A stretch of DNA of 64,000 nt from Fuchsiella alkaliacetigena (GTDB lineage Bacteria; Bacillota; Halanaerobiia; Halobacteroidales; Acetohalobiaceae): the NCBI RefSeq assembly GCF_023227765.1, contig NZ_JALKBZ010000011.1, forward strand, positions 1 through 64,000, written 5' to 3'. A program made the position numbers and the translations under genes. Positions 35,498 through 47,711 of the stretch are shown here, one piece after another; position 1 is the first letter of the stretch; each line of letters opens with the position of its first letter. The notes under the pieces are model-generated. The model searched no databases. It worked only from the letters and a program-made list of their open reading frames with translations, and was not told the DNA's origin.

Positions 35498-36760
35498 ATG
35501 GGAATGACTATAGCAGAAAAAATATTAGCTGCTCATACCGAAAAAGATGAGGTTAAAGCAGGAGAATTAATTAATGCTCAATTGGATATTGTATTAGGTA
35601 ATGATGTGACTACTCCGGTGGCTATTAAGGAGTTTAATAAGATTGGCCTGACTGAGGTGTTTGATAAAGAAAAGGTAGTTATTGTTCCGGATCACTTTAC
35701 TCCTAATAAGGATATAAATTCGGCTAATCAGGCTAAGTTTATTCGCGAGTTTGCGGAAGCGCAGGAGTTAGTTAACTACTTTGAAATAGGTAAGATGGGA
35801 ATTGAACACTGTTTATTACCAGAGCAAGGTCTGGTTTTACCCGGTGATGTAATTATTGGAGCTGATTCGCATACATGTACCTATGGTGCTTTAGGAGCAT
35901 TTGCTACTGGAGTCGGGAGTACCGATATGGCTGCTGGAATGGCTACTGGTGAAGCTTGGTTTAAGGTGCCGGAGAGTATTAAGTTTATTTATCAAGGTGA
36001 GCTCAATCCGTGGGTTAGCGGTAAGGACTTAATCTTATATACTATCGGTGATATTGGAGTTGACGGAGCTTTATATAAGGCTATGGAGTTTACCGGTGAG
36101 GTAATTGAGAACTTATCTATGGATCAGCGCTTTACTATGTCCAACATGGCTATTGAAGCTGGCGGTAAGTGTGGTTTAATTGCTCCTGATCAGACTACTA
36201 TTGATTATGTAGAGGAGCGAGCAGAACGAGACTATACTCTTTACGAGAGCGATGCAGATGCTGAGTATGAAGAGGTAATAGAGTATGATGTAAGTGAGAT
36301 TGAGCCTCAGGTAGCCTTTCCTCATTTGCCCGAAAATACTAAGGGAATTAGTGAAGTCGGTGAGGTAGAGATCGACCAGGCTGTAATTGGTTCTTGTACT
36401 AATGGGCGAATTGAAGATTTAAGGATAGCTGCTGAAGTGCTGGAAGGTAAGCAGGTGGCTGATAATTTGAGGTTAATTATTTTACCTGGAACTCAGGAAA
36501 TTTCTAAGCAAGCTATGCGAGAAGGACTTTTTGAGATCTTTATTGATGCTGGAGCTGCAGTTAGTACTCCTACCTGCGGGCCCTGCTTAGGCGGTCATAT
36601 GGGTATCTTAGCTAAGGGAGAAAGAGCTATTGCTACTACTAATCGTAACTTCGTAGGTCGGATGGGAGACCCCGAAAGTGAAGTCTATCTTTCTAATCCA
36701 GCAGTAGCAGCTGCTTCGGCTATTAAAGGTAAAATCGTTAGTCCTGAGGAGGTAATATAG
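35498..36760 (+). CDS. leuC: 3-isopropylmalate dehydratase large subunit (archaeal/HacA-like type)
   Basis: Aconitase-family enzyme isomerising 2- to 3-isopropylmalate with LeuD. The 420-residue length and separate small subunit place it in the archaeal/clostridial branch. Cluster Cys appear in [31 protein letters not shown] and [10 protein letters not shown]. An alternative ATG lies at 35504. In this organism it may also process citramalate made by CimA. Confidence 0.95.
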   Translation: MGMTIAEKILAAHTEKDEVKAGELINAQLDIVLGNDVTTPVAIKEFNKIGLTEVFDKEKVVIVPDHFTPNKDINSANQAKFIREFAEAQELVNYFEIGKMGIEHCLLPEQGLVLPGDVIIGADSHTCTYGALGAFATGVGSTDMAAGMATGEAWFKVPESIKFIYQGELNPWVSGKDLILYTIGDIGVDGALYKAMEFTGEVIENLSMDQRFTMSNMAIEAGGKCGLIAPDQTTIDYVEERAERDYTLYESDADAEYEEVIEYDVSEIEPQVAFPHLPENTKGISEVGEVEIDQAVIGSCTNGRIEDLRIAAEVLEGKQVADNLRLIILPGTQEISKQAMREGLFEIFIDAGAAVSTPTCGPCLGGHMGILAKGERAIATTNRNFVGRMGDPESEVYLSNPAVAAASAIKGKIVSPEEVI

Positions 36761-37261
36761 ATGGAAATTAAAGGCCAAGCTTGGAAATACGGTGATGATA
36801 TAGATACAGATGTAATTATTCCCGCTAGATATTTAAATACTTCTGATCCAGCTGAATTAGCTAAGTACTGTTTGAAGGATTTGGATGAGGACTTTGTAAC
36901 TAAGATGAACGAAGGAGACCTAATAGTAGCAGCTAAGAACTTTGGCTGTGGTAGTTCTAGAGAACATGCTCCTTTAGCTATTAAAGCAGCTGGAGTCTCT
37001 TGCGTAATTGCTAAGTCTTTTGCTCGTATCTTTTATCGAAATGCAATTAATATTGGACTACCTATTTTAGAGTCTGTAGAGGCTGCTGAAAAGATCGAGG
37101 AAGGCGATGAAATAGAGGTAGATATTGATTCAGGAGAGATTAATAATTTAAGTAAAGATGAAGTATATCAAGCAGAACCATTTCCGGAGTTTATGCAGGA
37201 ATTGATCACAGCCGGAGGACTAATTAATTATGTAAGCAGAAAGGTGGATAGTAATGAATAA
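36761..37261 (+). CDS. leuD: 3-isopropylmalate dehydratase small subunit
   Basis: Swivel-domain subunit of LeuCD. The 166-residue product has [20 protein letters not shown] and the substrate loop [18 protein letters not shown], plus [15 protein letters not shown]. The ATG follows the leuC stop without a gap, and its end overlaps leuB by 8 bases. Confidence 0.96.
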   Translation: MEIKGQAWKYGDDIDTDVIIPARYLNTSDPAELAKYCLKDLDEDFVTKMNEGDLIVAAKNFGCGSSREHAPLAIKAAGVSCVIAKSFARIFYRNAINIGLPILESVEAAEKIEEGDEIEVDIDSGEINNLSKDEVYQAEPFPEFMQELITAGGLINYVSRKVDSNE

Positions 37262-38300
37262 GATAGCAGTTATTCCAGGTGATGGAATTGGCCCGGAAGT
37301 AATTGAAGAAGGAGTTAAGGTTTTAGAGGCTTTAGCTAGTAGTTCAGAGCTTGACTTTAGTTTTGAATACTTCAATTTAGGAGCCGATCACTATTTAGAA
37401 ACAGGAGAATTAGTAACTGAAGAAGTAAAGTCTGAACTAGCCGAGTTTGATGCTATTTATTTAGGTGCTGTAGGCGATCCGAGAGTAGAGCCAGGAATTT
37501 TAGAAAAAGGTATTTTGTTGGATTTACGTTTTTCCTTCGATCAATACGTTAACCTCCGACCTATTAAGTTATTGGCAGAAGAGTTTACTCCTTTGAAGGA
37601 TAAAGGTGCTAAAGATATTGATTTTGTAGTAGTGCGGGAAAACACTGAAGGTCTTTATTCTGGAGCTGGAGGAGTATTGAAGAAGAATACTCCCGATGAG
37701 GTAGCTACTCAAGAGATGATTAATACTCGTAAAGGTGTAGAAAGGGTAATTAGATATGCCTTTGAATATGTAGAACAAAAAGAGGATGCTCAGAAATTAA
37801 CGATTTGCGATAAGCGGAATGTATTAACCCATGCGCATGGATTATGGCAGCGAGCTTTTGATCAAATAGCTGAAGAATATCCGGATGTAGAGGCTGACCA
37901 TATGTTAGTAGATGCTATGACTATGAAAATGGTGCGTAATCCTGAAGATTTCGAGGTAGTGGTTACCTGTAATATGTTTGGGGATATTATTACTGATTTA
38001 GGAGCTGAATTACAAGGTGGAATGGGTTTAGCGGTTTCGGGTAACATTAATCCAGAAGGAGTTTCTATGTTTGAGCCGGTGCATGGCTCTGCTCCTGATA
38101 TTGCCGGACAGAATATAGCTAATCCCTTGGCAGCAATTTTAGCAGCGGAGATGATGGTAGAAGTATTAGGTTATGATGAGGAAGCAGCCAAGATAGATGC
38201 TGCTATCAAAAAGTCTTTAGCTGAAAATCAGACTACAGCCGATATGGGGGGAGAACTTTCAACTACTGAGGTTGGTGATTATATCAGTAGTTTACTTTAA
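37254..38300 (+). CDS. leuB: 3-isopropylmalate dehydrogenase (ENTEG subtype)
   Basis: Beta-decarboxylating dehydrogenase of 348 residues. It has [14 protein letters not shown], the substrate-helix segment [19 protein letters not shown], and the metal Asp region [13 protein letters not shown] and [15 protein letters not shown]. Classical LeuB has VRELTGGIYFG; the ENTEG version is shared with archaeal IPMDH, tartrate/D-malate and homoisocitrate dehydrogenases. Operon position favours IPMDH, possibly also oxidising D-erythro-3-methylmalate for isoleucine. Starts inside the end of leuD. Confidence 0.9.
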   Translation: MNKIAVIPGDGIGPEVIEEGVKVLEALASSSELDFSFEYFNLGADHYLETGELVTEEVKSELAEFDAIYLGAVGDPRVEPGILEKGILLDLRFSFDQYVNLRPIKLLAEEFTPLKDKGAKDIDFVVVRENTEGLYSGAGGVLKKNTPDEVATQEMINTRKGVERVIRYAFEYVEQKEDAQKLTICDKRNVLTHAHGLWQRAFDQIAEEYPDVEADHMLVDAMTMKMVRNPEDFEVVVTCNMFGDIITDLGAELQGGMGLAVSGNINPEGVSMFEPVHGSAPDIAGQNIANPLAAILAAEMMVEVLGYDEEAAKIDAAIKKSLAENQTTADMGGELSTTEVGDYISSLL

Positions 38301-38320
38301 AATATTGGAAGGTGATAATG

Positions 38321-39886
38321 ATGGTTGAGTTGTATGACACCACTTTGCGCGACGGAACACAAAGAGAGGGAGTTTCTTATTCAACTGAGGATAAGTTAAA
38401 AATAACTAAAAAGTTAGATGAATTGGGTATTGATTATATCGAAGGTGGCTGGCCTGGTTCTAACCCTAAAGATATTGAGTACTTTCAAAGGGTGCAGGAG
38501 CTTAGCTTGGAAAATGCTAAGGTAACAGCCTTTGGTAGTACCCGTAGAGCAGGAATTGAGGCTAAGGATGATGCTAATCTAGAGGCTATTGTTTCTTCTG
38601 GAGTAGAGATAGCTACTATTTTCGGTAAGAGTTGGGATTTGCATGTAACTGATGCTTTAGAGACTACTCTAGAAGAGAACTTGGCTATGATTGAAGATAC
38701 AGTTAGCTATCTTAAAAGTCAGGGCCTGAGAGTCTTTTATGATGCAGAGCACTTCTTTGATGCTTATGCTGCTAATCCTAATTATGCTTTAGAGACTGTG
38801 CAGGCAGCAGTAAAAGGTGGAGCTGAAATAGTGATCCTTTGTGATACTAACGGAGGAACTCTGCCTTTGCAGCTTAAGGAGATAATTGAAGAGGTCAAGG
38901 ATCAGATTGAAGCTCCTTTAGGCATTCATGCTCATAATGATTCTGAGGTAGCGGTTGCTAATTCTTTATTGAGCCTTGATAGTGGAGTTACTCAGGTGCA
39001 GGGAACTATTAATGGTTATGGAGAGCGCTGTGGAAATGCTAACTTGAGTTCTATAATCCCTAATTTAAAGTTAAAAAGAGGAATTGACTGTGTTAGTGAT
39101 AAACAGCTAAGCAAATTAACCGAAGTCTCTAGATATATCAGCGAGGTGGCTAACTTGAGCCCACCTAGTCATATGGCCTATGTAGGCGATAGTGCCTTTG
39201 CTCATAAGGGAGGGATTCACGTTAGCGCTTTGATGCGCAACCCGGAGACTTATGAGCATTTAAAGCCGGAGTTAGTAGGAAATCAGCGTAGAGTTTTAGT
39301 TTCTGAGCTATCTGGAAAAAGTAATTTAATTTATAAGATAGAAGAGTTAGGAATTGATCTTGAAGAAGGTAGCCAAGATTTAAATAAACTTCTAGATAAG
39401 CTAAAGGAGTTAGAGCATCAAGGTTATCAGTTTGAAGGAGCTGAAGCTTCTTTTGAGATTTTGACTCATAAGGCTGTAGGAGACTATGAACCGCTCTTTC
39501 ATTTAGAAGGCTGTAGAATCTTTACTGAAAAAACTGAAGGGCTAACTCCTACTTCTGAAGCAACAATGAAGGTTAATGTTAACGGTCAGATAGTGCATAC
39601 TGCTGCTCAAGGCGAGGGCCCGGTTAATGCTTTGGACTGTGCCTTAAGAAAGGCGCTAAGAGAGTTTTATCCAGAGTTAGAAGAAATTCAGTTAATCGAC
39701 TATAAGGTAAGGGTTTTAAATGGCGGTAAGGTAGGCACAGCTGCTAAAGTAAGAGTATTAATTGAGTCTGGAGATGGTCAAAATACTTGGGGAACAGTAG
39801 GTGTTTCCACTAATATAATAGAAGCTAGTTGGCAGGCTTTGGTAGATAGTATAGAGTACGGGATTAAGCTAAAGCAAAATAACTAA
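38321..39886 (+). CDS. cimA: (R)-citramalate synthase
   Basis: Condenses pyruvate and acetyl-CoA to citramalate, the entry to isoleucine independent of threonine deaminase. The product has [49 protein letters not shown] and [12 protein letters not shown], all typical of the CimA/LeuA-like subgroup, and a C-terminal regulatory domain. GGAAGGTG (38308-38314) fits the ATG at 38321; GTG 38312 and ATG 38318 are also in frame. It is the last gene of the operon. Confidence 0.93.
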   Translation: MVELYDTTLRDGTQREGVSYSTEDKLKITKKLDELGIDYIEGGWPGSNPKDIEYFQRVQELSLENAKVTAFGSTRRAGIEAKDDANLEAIVSSGVEIATIFGKSWDLHVTDALETTLEENLAMIEDTVSYLKSQGLRVFYDAEHFFDAYAANPNYALETVQAAVKGGAEIVILCDTNGGTLPLQLKEIIEEVKDQIEAPLGIHAHNDSEVAVANSLLSLDSGVTQVQGTINGYGERCGNANLSSIIPNLKLKRGIDCVSDKQLSKLTEVSRYISEVANLSPPSHMAYVGDSAFAHKGGIHVSALMRNPETYEHLKPELVGNQRRVLVSELSGKSNLIYKIEELGIDLEEGSQDLNKLLDKLKELEHQGYQFEGAEASFEILTHKAVGDYEPLFHLEGCRIFTEKTEGLTPTSEATMKVNVNGQIVHTAAQGEGPVNALDCALRKALREFYPELEEIQLIDYKVRVLNGGKVGTAAKVRVLIESGDGQNTWGTVGVSTNIIEASWQALVDSIEYGIKLKQNN

Positions 39887-39910
39887 GCTATAAATTTTGC
39901 AATATTATTT

Positions 39911-39948
39911 AAAAGCATATTCCAAATTGGAGTATGCTTTCTTTATTG
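39911..39948 (+). terminator. Intrinsic terminator of the ilv-leu operon
   Basis: AAAGCATATTCCA (39912-39924) pairs with TGGAGTATGCTTT (39928-39940) with one G-T pair, followed by CTTTATT. Confidence 0.82.
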
Positions 39949-39964
39949 ATGTTTATTTAAAGGA

Positions 39965-40693
39965 GTGAGAAAAATAAATAAACCAGTTATCGGTATCACT
40001 ACTTTCTGCAAAAAAGAAACTCATAAGAGCTATGATAAGGTTAGCTGTAGCTATATTAAAGCAATTTCAGAATCGGGGGGATTACCTCTGCTTATTCCTT
40101 TAATTGATAATCTTCAAGATGCAAAGAACTATATTGACTTAATAGATGCTTTAGTACTCAGCGGTGGTAAAGATATCTTCCCGTTATTTTATGGAGAAAA
40201 ACCGATTGACTTGCTGACTAAAGCTAATCCTCGTCGTGATAAATGGGAACTTGAGTTATTTAATAGGGCTTATGAGTTGGATTTACCTATTTTGGGTATT
40301 TGTAGAGGGATGCAGTTAATTAATGTAGCTTTAGGTGGGACTTTATACCAGGATATAGCCTATCAATATAATAATGATTTAATTCATTTGGCCCAGGATA
40401 AGGACTTAGACTATGTGTACCATAAGGTTAATATTGCTGAGAATACTATTTTAGCTAGTATTTTGTGCTCTAATCACTTAAGTGTTAATTCTTATCATCA
40501 TCAGGCGATTAAAGACCTTGCTCCAGGACTTAAAATTAGTGCTGTTTCCGAAGAAGGTGCAGTTATAGAGGCGATAGAAGATGTAGATAAAGAATTTATA
40601 ATTGGAGTTCAGTGGCATCCAGAGGATTTAATTGAGTTACATCCTTGTTTTAATGAACTGTTTGGGGCTTTGGTTGAGCGGGCCCGATATTAA
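39965..40693 (+). CDS. Class I glutamine amidotransferase-like peptidase C26 (PuuD-like)
   Basis: A 242-residue member of the gamma-glutamyl-GABA hydrolase family. Catalytic residues are visible: C113 in GICRGMQLINVALGG and H218/E220 in VQWHPEDL; LSGGKDIFP is the family N-terminal motif. It may hydrolyse gamma-glutamyl compounds; the neighbours do not indicate which. The only canonical start, GTG 39965, overlaps the AAAGGAG binding site; seven to nine bases downstream the codon is ATA (39974). It is bounded by terminators on both sides. Confidence 0.85.
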   Translation: MRKINKPVIGITTFCKKETHKSYDKVSCSYIKAISESGGLPLLIPLIDNLQDAKNYIDLIDALVLSGGKDIFPLFYGEKPIDLLTKANPRRDKWELELFNRAYELDLPILGICRGMQLINVALGGTLYQDIAYQYNNDLIHLAQDKDLDYVYHKVNIAENTILASILCSNHLSVNSYHHQAIKDLAPGLKISAVSEEGAVIEAIEDVDKEFIIGVQWHPEDLIELHPCFNELFGALVERARY

Positions 40694-40758
40694 TACTCAA
40701 AACCAGTAAATACAAGTTTGAAATAAAATTTTAATATCCTGCTAAGTAATGGAAAGTA

Positions 40759-40803
40759 GATCCGAAATATATAAAAGGGTCTGCTTTTTTTATATTTCGG
40801 ATC
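40759..40803 (+). terminator. Hairpin after the C26 peptidase gene
   Basis: GATCCGAAATATATAAAA (40759-40776) pairs with TTTTTTATATTTCGGATC (40786-40803) with one or two mismatches. The T-tract is inside the 3' arm, as in bidirectional terminators. Confidence 0.65.
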
Positions 40804-40957
40804 AATAAAGTATAGGTAATAAATAATTAGTTGAGGAGATAAAAGAGGCAAGATTGAAAAAATAAGCAAATTAACTAATTAAATGAGAATAGTAGAGTAA
40901 TATTAATTTAATATGGAATAATAGATAATAATTAGCATAGATCACCTTAAATCGGAT

Positions 40958-40986
40958 TTGATTTTAAGGGAGGTCTTGTGTATCAT
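40958..40986 (+). promoter_or_regulatory. groESL promoter
   Basis: TTGATT (40958-40963) and TATCAT (40981-40986) are 17 bases apart, 14 bases before the CIRCE element. A small dyad CCTTAAATC/GATTTTAAGG (40944-40968) overlaps the -35. The remaining part of the 372-base gap (40804-40943) is AT-rich without a recognisable feature. Confidence 0.6.
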
Positions 40987-40999
40987 AATAATGGAATGA

Positions 41000-41026
41000 T
41001 TAGCACTCACTCTTGATGAGTGCTAA
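41000..41026 (+). promoter_or_regulatory. CIRCE operator (HrcA binding site)
   Basis: TTAGCACTC-N9-GAGTGCTAA, a perfect match to the CIRCE consensus, lies in the groES leader. HrcA repressor, itself outside this window, would bind here and release on heat stress. Confidence 0.96.
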
Positions 41027-41065
41027 TAATAAAAATTTAAAATAAATGAAGGAGGTATTTTAATA

Positions 41066-41356
41066 ATGAATATTAAACCGTTAGGTGATCGGGTAGTTAT
41101 TAAAGATATTGAAGCACAAGAAGAAACTACTGATAGCGGAATTGTATTACCAGATTCTGCACAAGAAAAGCCTCAAGAAGGGGAAGTAGTAGCCGTTGGT
41201 GCTGGTAAGAAGTTGGACAGTGGTGAACGAATGGATGTGGAAGTAAGTGAAGGAGATAGAGTAGTTTATGGAAAGTATGCTGGAACTGAAATAGAAGTAG
41301 ATGGTGAAGAGTACTTAGTAGTTAGCGAAAAAGATATTTTAGCTATTATAGAGTAA
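41066..41356 (+). CDS. groES: Co-chaperonin GroES
   Basis: Lid of the GroEL folding chamber. The 96-residue product has [20 protein letters not shown], the mobile loop [19 protein letters not shown] and [25 protein letters not shown] precedes the ATG. First gene of the CIRCE-controlled operon. Confidence 0.98.
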   Translation: MNIKPLGDRVVIKDIEAQEETTDSGIVLPDSAQEKPQEGEVVAVGAGKKLDSGERMDVEVSEGDRVVYGKYAGTEIEVDGEEYLVVSEKDILAIIE

Positions 41357-41406
41357 GTTTAGCATTTTTGACTTAGTATTTAAGTAGAACATAGTTAATT
41401 TGATGA

Positions 41407-43080
<1,674 letters not shown>

Positions 43081-43106
43081 GTTAATTTAACATAGATTAT
43101 TGTTTT

Positions 43107-43146
43107 AAAGAGGTCTTTGGGGATATCCCCAAAGACCTCTTTATTA
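43107..43146 (+). terminator. Terminator after groEL
   Basis: A perfect 36-base palindrome (43107-43142) of AAAGAGGTCTTTGGGGAT and its complement, ending in CTCTTTATT. Very stable hairpin, likely to work in both directions. Confidence 0.88.
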
Positions 43147-43185
43147 ATTTAATATACCGAAGGTATTTTAAATTCAATAACTCTA

Positions 43186-43194
43186 TGATATAAT
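43186..43194 (+). promoter_or_regulatory. Extended -10 promoter for guaA
   Basis: TGATATAAT is a consensus extended -10, 36 bases before the guaA start; no good -35 is visible. No purine riboswitch motif is seen in the leader. Confidence 0.6.
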
Positions 43195-43229
43195 GCTTTT
43201 GTAAAAGTTGAATTTTAGGAGGTAAAAGG

Positions 43230-44777
43230 ATGATTACAAAAAAAGAAGAGTTAATTTTAGTATTAGATTTTGGAGCTCAATACAGTAAATTAATTGCGCG
43301 TAGAGTGCGGGAAGCAAATGTCTATTCAGAATTAGTACCTTATAGCATTTCAATTGAGGAGATAAAAGAAAAGCAGCCGCAGGGGATTATTCTTTCTGGA
43401 GGGCCAGCTAGTGTTTATGGTGAGGAGGCTCCTCAGCTAGAGCCGGAGCTATTTGAGTTAGGGATTCCTATTTTAGGGATCTGTTATGGGATGCAGTTGA
43501 TGAGTCATTTATTGCCTGGGGGAGAGGTGAAGCCAGCTCAGCAACGGGAATATGGTAAAGCTGAGTTGATTATAGATTCAGAGGAAAAACTGTTAGCGAA
43601 GTTAGGAGAAGAGTTACAGTGTTGGATGAGCCACGGCGATAAAGTAGTAGAAATCCCTGAAGGATTTGAAATTTTGGGACATACTGAAAATTCGCCGGCA
43701 GCAGCTATTGGTAATCCTGAACTCGACCTTTATGGAGTTCAGTTTCATCCTGAAGTAGGACATACTTCTTTTGGCAAGCAGCTTCTTGATAATTTCTTAT
43801 TTGAAATATGTGCTTGTGAAGGTGGTTGGACGGCAGCTAGCTTTATTGAAGAACAGATAGCTGAAATTCGAGAGAAAGTAGGCAATAAGAAGGTAGTTTG
43901 TGGACTGTCGGGAGGAGTAGACTCTTCGGTAGCTGCTACTTTAGTACAGGAGGCTATCGGTGATCAATTAGTTTGTATTTTTGTAGACCATGGTTTATTG
44001 AGAAAGAATGAAGGAGCAGAGGTGCAGGAAACCTTTGCTGAGCAGTTTGAGATGAACTTGATTCATATAGAGGCTCAGGAGAGATTTTTTGCTAAGTTGG
44101 CCGGGGTTAGTGATCCGGAAGAGAAGCGGAAGATAATTGGTAATGAGTTTATTGAGGTTTTTGAAGAAGAGGCCAGTAAGTTAGGTGATGTGGAGTATTT
44201 AGTGCAAGGAACTATTTATTCTGATGTAATTGAGAGCGGAGCTAGCGATGATGCAGTTACTATTAAGAGCCATCATAATGTAGGGGGTTTGCCGGAGGAG
44301 ATGGAGCTAGGCTTAATTGAGCCCTTGCGGGAGATATTTAAGGATGAGGTAAGGGAAGTAGGAGCTGAGTTAGGTTTGCCGGAAGAAGTAGTTTGGCGAC
44401 AGCCTTTTCCGGGCCCGGGTCTAGGGATTAGAGTCTTAGGAGAGGTTACTCCGGAGAAAGTTAAGGTTCTACAGGCAGCCGATGCTATCTTTAGAGAAGA
44501 GATCAAAGAAGCCGGTTTAGGTCGAGAAATCTGGCAGTTTTTTGCGGTACTACCGCCAATGCGCAGTGTAGGAGTAATGGGCGATGAACGAACTTATAGT
44601 TATACAATTGCTTTAAGAGCCGTAAAAAGCAAAGATGCCATGACAGCCGACTGGGCTAAAATTCCTTTAGAGATATTAGAGAAGATTTCTACTAGAATTA
44701 CCAATGAAGTCAAGGAAGTAAATAGAGTAGTTTATGATATTACTTCCAAACCACCAGCTACTATTGAATGGGAATAA
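43230..44777 (+). CDS. guaA: GMP synthase (glutamine-hydrolysing)
   Basis: Converts XMP to GMP with ATP and glutamine. The 515-residue product has a class I amidotransferase domain (Cys in GICYGMQL, His-Glu in FHPEVGH), the ATP pyrophosphatase loop [12 protein letters not shown] and the C-terminal dimerisation domain ending [25 protein letters not shown] precedes the ATG. The next gene is a purine permease, a natural partner. Confidence 0.98.
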   Translation: MITKKEELILVLDFGAQYSKLIARRVREANVYSELVPYSISIEEIKEKQPQGIILSGGPASVYGEEAPQLEPELFELGIPILGICYGMQLMSHLLPGGEVKPAQQREYGKAELIIDSEEKLLAKLGEELQCWMSHGDKVVEIPEGFEILGHTENSPAAAIGNPELDLYGVQFHPEVGHTSFGKQLLDNFLFEICACEGGWTAASFIEEQIAEIREKVGNKKVVCGLSGGVDSSVAATLVQEAIGDQLVCIFVDHGLLRKNEGAEVQETFAEQFEMNLIHIEAQERFFAKLAGVSDPEEKRKIIGNEFIEVFEEEASKLGDVEYLVQGTIYSDVIESGASDDAVTIKSHHNVGGLPEEMELGLIEPLREIFKDEVREVGAELGLPEEVVWRQPFPGPGLGIRVLGEVTPEKVKVLQAADAIFREEIKEAGLGREIWQFFAVLPPMRSVGVMGDERTYSYTIALRAVKSKDAMTADWAKIPLEILEKISTRITNEVKEVNRVVYDITSKPPATIEWE

Positions 44778-44791
44778 GTTAATTTGTTTTC

Positions 44792-44820
44792 TTGATAAGC
44801 TACAATAAATATGTTATCAT
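44792..44820 (+). promoter_or_regulatory. Promoter for the purine permease
   Basis: TTGATA (44792-44797) and TATCAT (44815-44820), 17-base spacer, between guaA and the permease. Confidence 0.65.
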
Positions 44821-44861
44821 TTACACATATTTAAAATAATAAATCAAGGAGGAAATTTGAC

Positions 44862-46181
44862 ATGGACAAAGGAATATTGGAGAGAACATTCAAGTTAGAA
44901 GAACACGGAACTACAGTAAAAACTGAAGTAATTGCTGGCTTAACTACCTTTATGACTATGGCCTATATTATTATTGTTAATCCGATGATTTTGCAGGATG
45001 CAGGAATGCCTTTTGAAGCAGTAATGGCGGCTACAGTTATTTCTGCTGCCTTTGCTACGCTAATAATGGCTTTTTCTGCTAACTATCCCTTTGGACTGGC
45101 TCCGGGGATGGGCTTAAATGCTTTTTTTGCTTATACAGTTGTGATCGGAATGGGTTTAAGTTGGCAGGCGGCTTTAGCAGCAGTCTTTGTTTCCGGACTG
45201 ATCTTTATTTTGATTACTGTGACTGGCTTAAGGACTATGATAGTCAATGCGATACCTACTTCTTTGAAGATGGCAGTTAGTGCTGGAATTGGTCTTTTTA
45301 TAGCTCTGATCGGCTTGAAGAATGCAGAAATTATCGTAGCTGATGAGGGAACTCTAATTGCTTTAAATGAAAACTTAGGAGATCCGAATGTATTATTAGC
45401 TTTAATTGGATTACTTATTATGGGCATTTTAATGGCTAAAAAGGTTAAGGGCTCTATTTTAATCGGAATTATAATTACCACTATTATTGGGATTCCGATG
45501 GGAGTAGTTGAAATTCAGGAAGGATTTTCTCCCTTTAGCTTAACCGTTGATTTACAGACCTTTGGTGCTTTTACTGAGGGCATACCTGAATTATTTAACT
45601 TTGGCATGTTGAATATTATTATTGCTTTTACCTTTGTGGATTTATTCGACACTATTGGTACTTTAATTGGGACAGGAGCTCGAGCCGGAATGTTAGATGA
45701 AGATGGCAACTTACCTAAGGCGGGTCAGGCCTTAATGGCTGACTCTTTAGGAACTACCTTTGGTTCTATCCTGGGTACTAGTACGGTAACTACTTATGTG
45801 GAGAGTACGGCTGGAATAGTAGAAGGCGGGAGAACTGGTTTAACAGCAGTAGTAGTTGCTATTTTATTTCTGGCTTCCTTGTTGATATCTCCTTTAGTGC
45901 TTTTAGTTCCTGAAGCAGCTACGGCTCCAGCTTTAGTAGTTGTAGGTGTTTTGATGATGGGAGCAATTACCGATATAGACTTTGAGGACTTTACTGAAGC
46001 TTTTCCAGCCTTTATGACTATTGCCATGATGCCTTTTGCTTTCAGTATTGCCGAAGGGATTGCAGCTGGTTTAATTGCTTATCCTCTAGTGAAATTAGTA
46101 GCTGGCAAAGGGGATAAGGTTCATCCGTTGATTTATATTTTAGGTGTTTTATTTATACTTCGCTATGCATTCATGCTTTAA
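44862..46181 (+). CDS. Guanine/hypoxanthine permease, NCS2 AzgA/PbuG type
   Basis: Proton-coupled purine uptake protein of the cytoplasmic membrane, 439 residues with 12-14 hydrophobic segments. It carries the subfamily motifs EVIAGLTTFMTMAYIIIVNP, GLAPGMGLNAFFAY, DLFDTIGTLIGTGARAGM and the STVTTYVESTAGIVEGGRTG loop. The subfamily usually takes guanine, hypoxanthine or adenine. AAGGAGG precedes the ATG. Confidence 0.92.
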   Translation: MDKGILERTFKLEEHGTTVKTEVIAGLTTFMTMAYIIIVNPMILQDAGMPFEAVMAATVISAAFATLIMAFSANYPFGLAPGMGLNAFFAYTVVIGMGLSWQAALAAVFVSGLIFILITVTGLRTMIVNAIPTSLKMAVSAGIGLFIALIGLKNAEIIVADEGTLIALNENLGDPNVLLALIGLLIMGILMAKKVKGSILIGIIITTIIGIPMGVVEIQEGFSPFSLTVDLQTFGAFTEGIPELFNFGMLNIIIAFTFVDLFDTIGTLIGTGARAGMLDEDGNLPKAGQALMADSLGTTFGSILGTSTVTTYVESTAGIVEGGRTGLTAVVVAILFLASLLISPLVLLVPEAATAPALVVVGVLMMGAITDIDFEDFTEAFPAFMTIAMMPFAFSIAEGIAAGLIAYPLVKLVAGKGDKVHPLIYILGVLFILRYAFML

Positions 46182-46219
46182 AGAAACTTGACTTGCTAAA
46201 GAATAATATTTTTTGAACT

Positions 46220-46257
46220 GGGAAGATATCACTTTTAAAGTGGTATCTTCTTTTTCT
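46220..46257 (+). terminator. Terminator after the purine permease
   Basis: GAAGATATCAC (46222-46232) pairs with GTGGTATCTTC (46240-46250), followed by TTTTTCTTT. Confidence 0.85.
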
Positions 46258-46269
46258 TTGATAGATTTG

Positions 46270-46298
46270 TTATGATTTCTTTTTAAATTTATTATAAT
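46270..46298 (+). promoter_or_regulatory. Probable promoter of the chemoreceptor gene
   Basis: TATAAT at 46293-46298 with a weak TTATGA 17 bases upstream. The leader of about 90 bases contains an isolated AGGGAGGAAC with no start codon behind it, and a 15-base direct repeat AAATAGGATAAGAAC/T (46345-46374). Confidence 0.5.
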
Positions 46299-46394
46299 CT
46301 TTTTTTAAGGGAGGAACTTTTAATCAGAGCACTAATAAGTATATAAATAGGATAAGAACAAATAGGATAAGAATTTTTAAAGGAGGAGTTATAG

Positions 46395-47630
46395 TTGAAG
46401 GCAAAATTAAAAGGTATAAATTTTGGTTTGAAATTTAAGTTTATAGTAGCGGTGGTGTTTTCACAGTTATTAAGCCCGGTAATTGCTAATTGGCTGAACG
46501 ATTTAATTAATACTTATGTTTATCAGGGGGATTTTTCAGCCTGGATTGCTACAGTTATTAATCTATTTGTAGTTACAGCGGTGATTCTATTTTTAACTAC
46601 TAAATTGATTATAGGGCCTTTGGAGAAGCTAATCGATTTAACTGATAAGTTAAGTAAGGGAGAGCTGGATGTTGAAACCTTAGAAATAAAGCGCAGCGAT
46701 GAGATTGGTCAGCTGAAAAACTCTGTTAATGAGATGATGAAAAGTATGAATGAAATGTTAGTTGGAATCAATAATACTACTGAAAAAACGGATAAAATTA
46801 GTAAAGATTTAGCTAAAAGTTCGGCTGAAACTGGACAGATGGCAGAGCAGGCAGCAATGGCTATTCAAGAAGTAGCTGATAGCTCTGAGCGACAGGTAAG
46901 TTTAGTACAGGACTTGAATAATAGTATTCAAGTTGTGGGGGGGAAAGTAGAAAATGGTGAGCAGACTTCAATTACAGAGATTTCTCAATCGGCTGATGAA
47001 GGAAGGAAGACTTTAGATCAGACAGTAACTAAAATGGAAAAATTGAATCAGCATATTAACCAGTCTGCTGATACAGTAGCTCAGATGAATGAATTTACTC
47101 AAAAAATTGGAGAGTTTGTAAGTGTAATTACTGATATAGCTGAGCAGACTAATTTGCTAGCTTTAAATGCTAGTATTGAAGCGGCTAGAGCCGGGGAACA
47201 CGGACAGGGCTTTGCAGTGGTAGCTGAAGAGATTAGAGAGTTAGCTGAAGAGTCTAATGAAGCAGCTAGCGATATTGTGGGCTTGGTTAAGGAGATGCGT
47301 AAGCAGTCAGCGGAGACAGTTGAGACTATGGAGTCCGGTCAAAGTCAGGCTAAAGAAGGATTGGAAGTTATTAATCAAGCTAGTCAGATGTTTAAGAGCA
47401 TTGATGATAAGGTGAATAGTCTAGAAATAACTTTAGATGAGCTGGTGGACTTTACTGAAGAGATAGCTAGCTTTACGGAAGAAGTTTCAGCTTCGGCAGA
47501 GGAGGTTTCGGCTATTAGTGAAGAACAGTCAGCAGGAGCTCAAGAAAGTTCGGCTTTAGCTGATGAACTAGATGCTTTAGTAGCTGATTTGGCTAATTTA
47601 GTTGAACGTTTTGAGCTATATAATGAATAA
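46395..47630 (+). CDS. Methyl-accepting chemotaxis protein without a ligand-binding domain
   Basis: A 411-residue receptor with two membrane segments (about 14-32 and 50-69) separated by fewer than 20 residues, so there is no extracellular sensor. A HAMP domain (about 69-122) leads to a signalling coiled coil whose tip reads [20 protein letters not shown], with [15 protein letters not shown]. It may sense membrane or cytoplasmic conditions, or act with a partner. TTG start after AAAGGAGGAG. No chemotaxis genes adjoin it. Confidence 0.9.
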   Translation: MKAKLKGINFGLKFKFIVAVVFSQLLSPVIANWLNDLINTYVYQGDFSAWIATVINLFVVTAVILFLTTKLIIGPLEKLIDLTDKLSKGELDVETLEIKRSDEIGQLKNSVNEMMKSMNEMLVGINNTTEKTDKISKDLAKSSAETGQMAEQAAMAIQEVADSSERQVSLVQDLNNSIQVVGGKVENGEQTSITEISQSADEGRKTLDQTVTKMEKLNQHINQSADTVAQMNEFTQKIGEFVSVITDIAEQTNLLALNASIEAARAGEHGQGFAVVAEEIRELAEESNEAASDIVGLVKEMRKQSAETVETMESGQSQAKEGLEVINQASQMFKSIDDKVNSLEITLDELVDFTEEIASFTEEVSASAEEVSAISEEQSAGAQESSALADELDALVADLANLVERFELYNE

Positions 47631-47652
47631 CCATTTGGTAGTATTAGTAAAT

Positions 47653-47681
47653 TTGACAATATTATTAATGTTTTATATAAT
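47653..47681 (+). promoter_or_regulatory. Promoter of the molybdenum cofactor region
   Basis: TTGACA (47653-47658) and TATAAT (47676-47681) with a 17-base spacer, directly upstream of the structured leader. Confidence 0.85.
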
Positions 47682-47711
47682 GAAAGATACATAATATCAT
47701 TAAAATTCAAT

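Noticed and set aside
44778-44861. Purine riboswitch before the guanine/hypoxanthine permease or guaA
   Set aside because: Neither leader contains the conserved purine-aptamer core; only ordinary promoters are visible.
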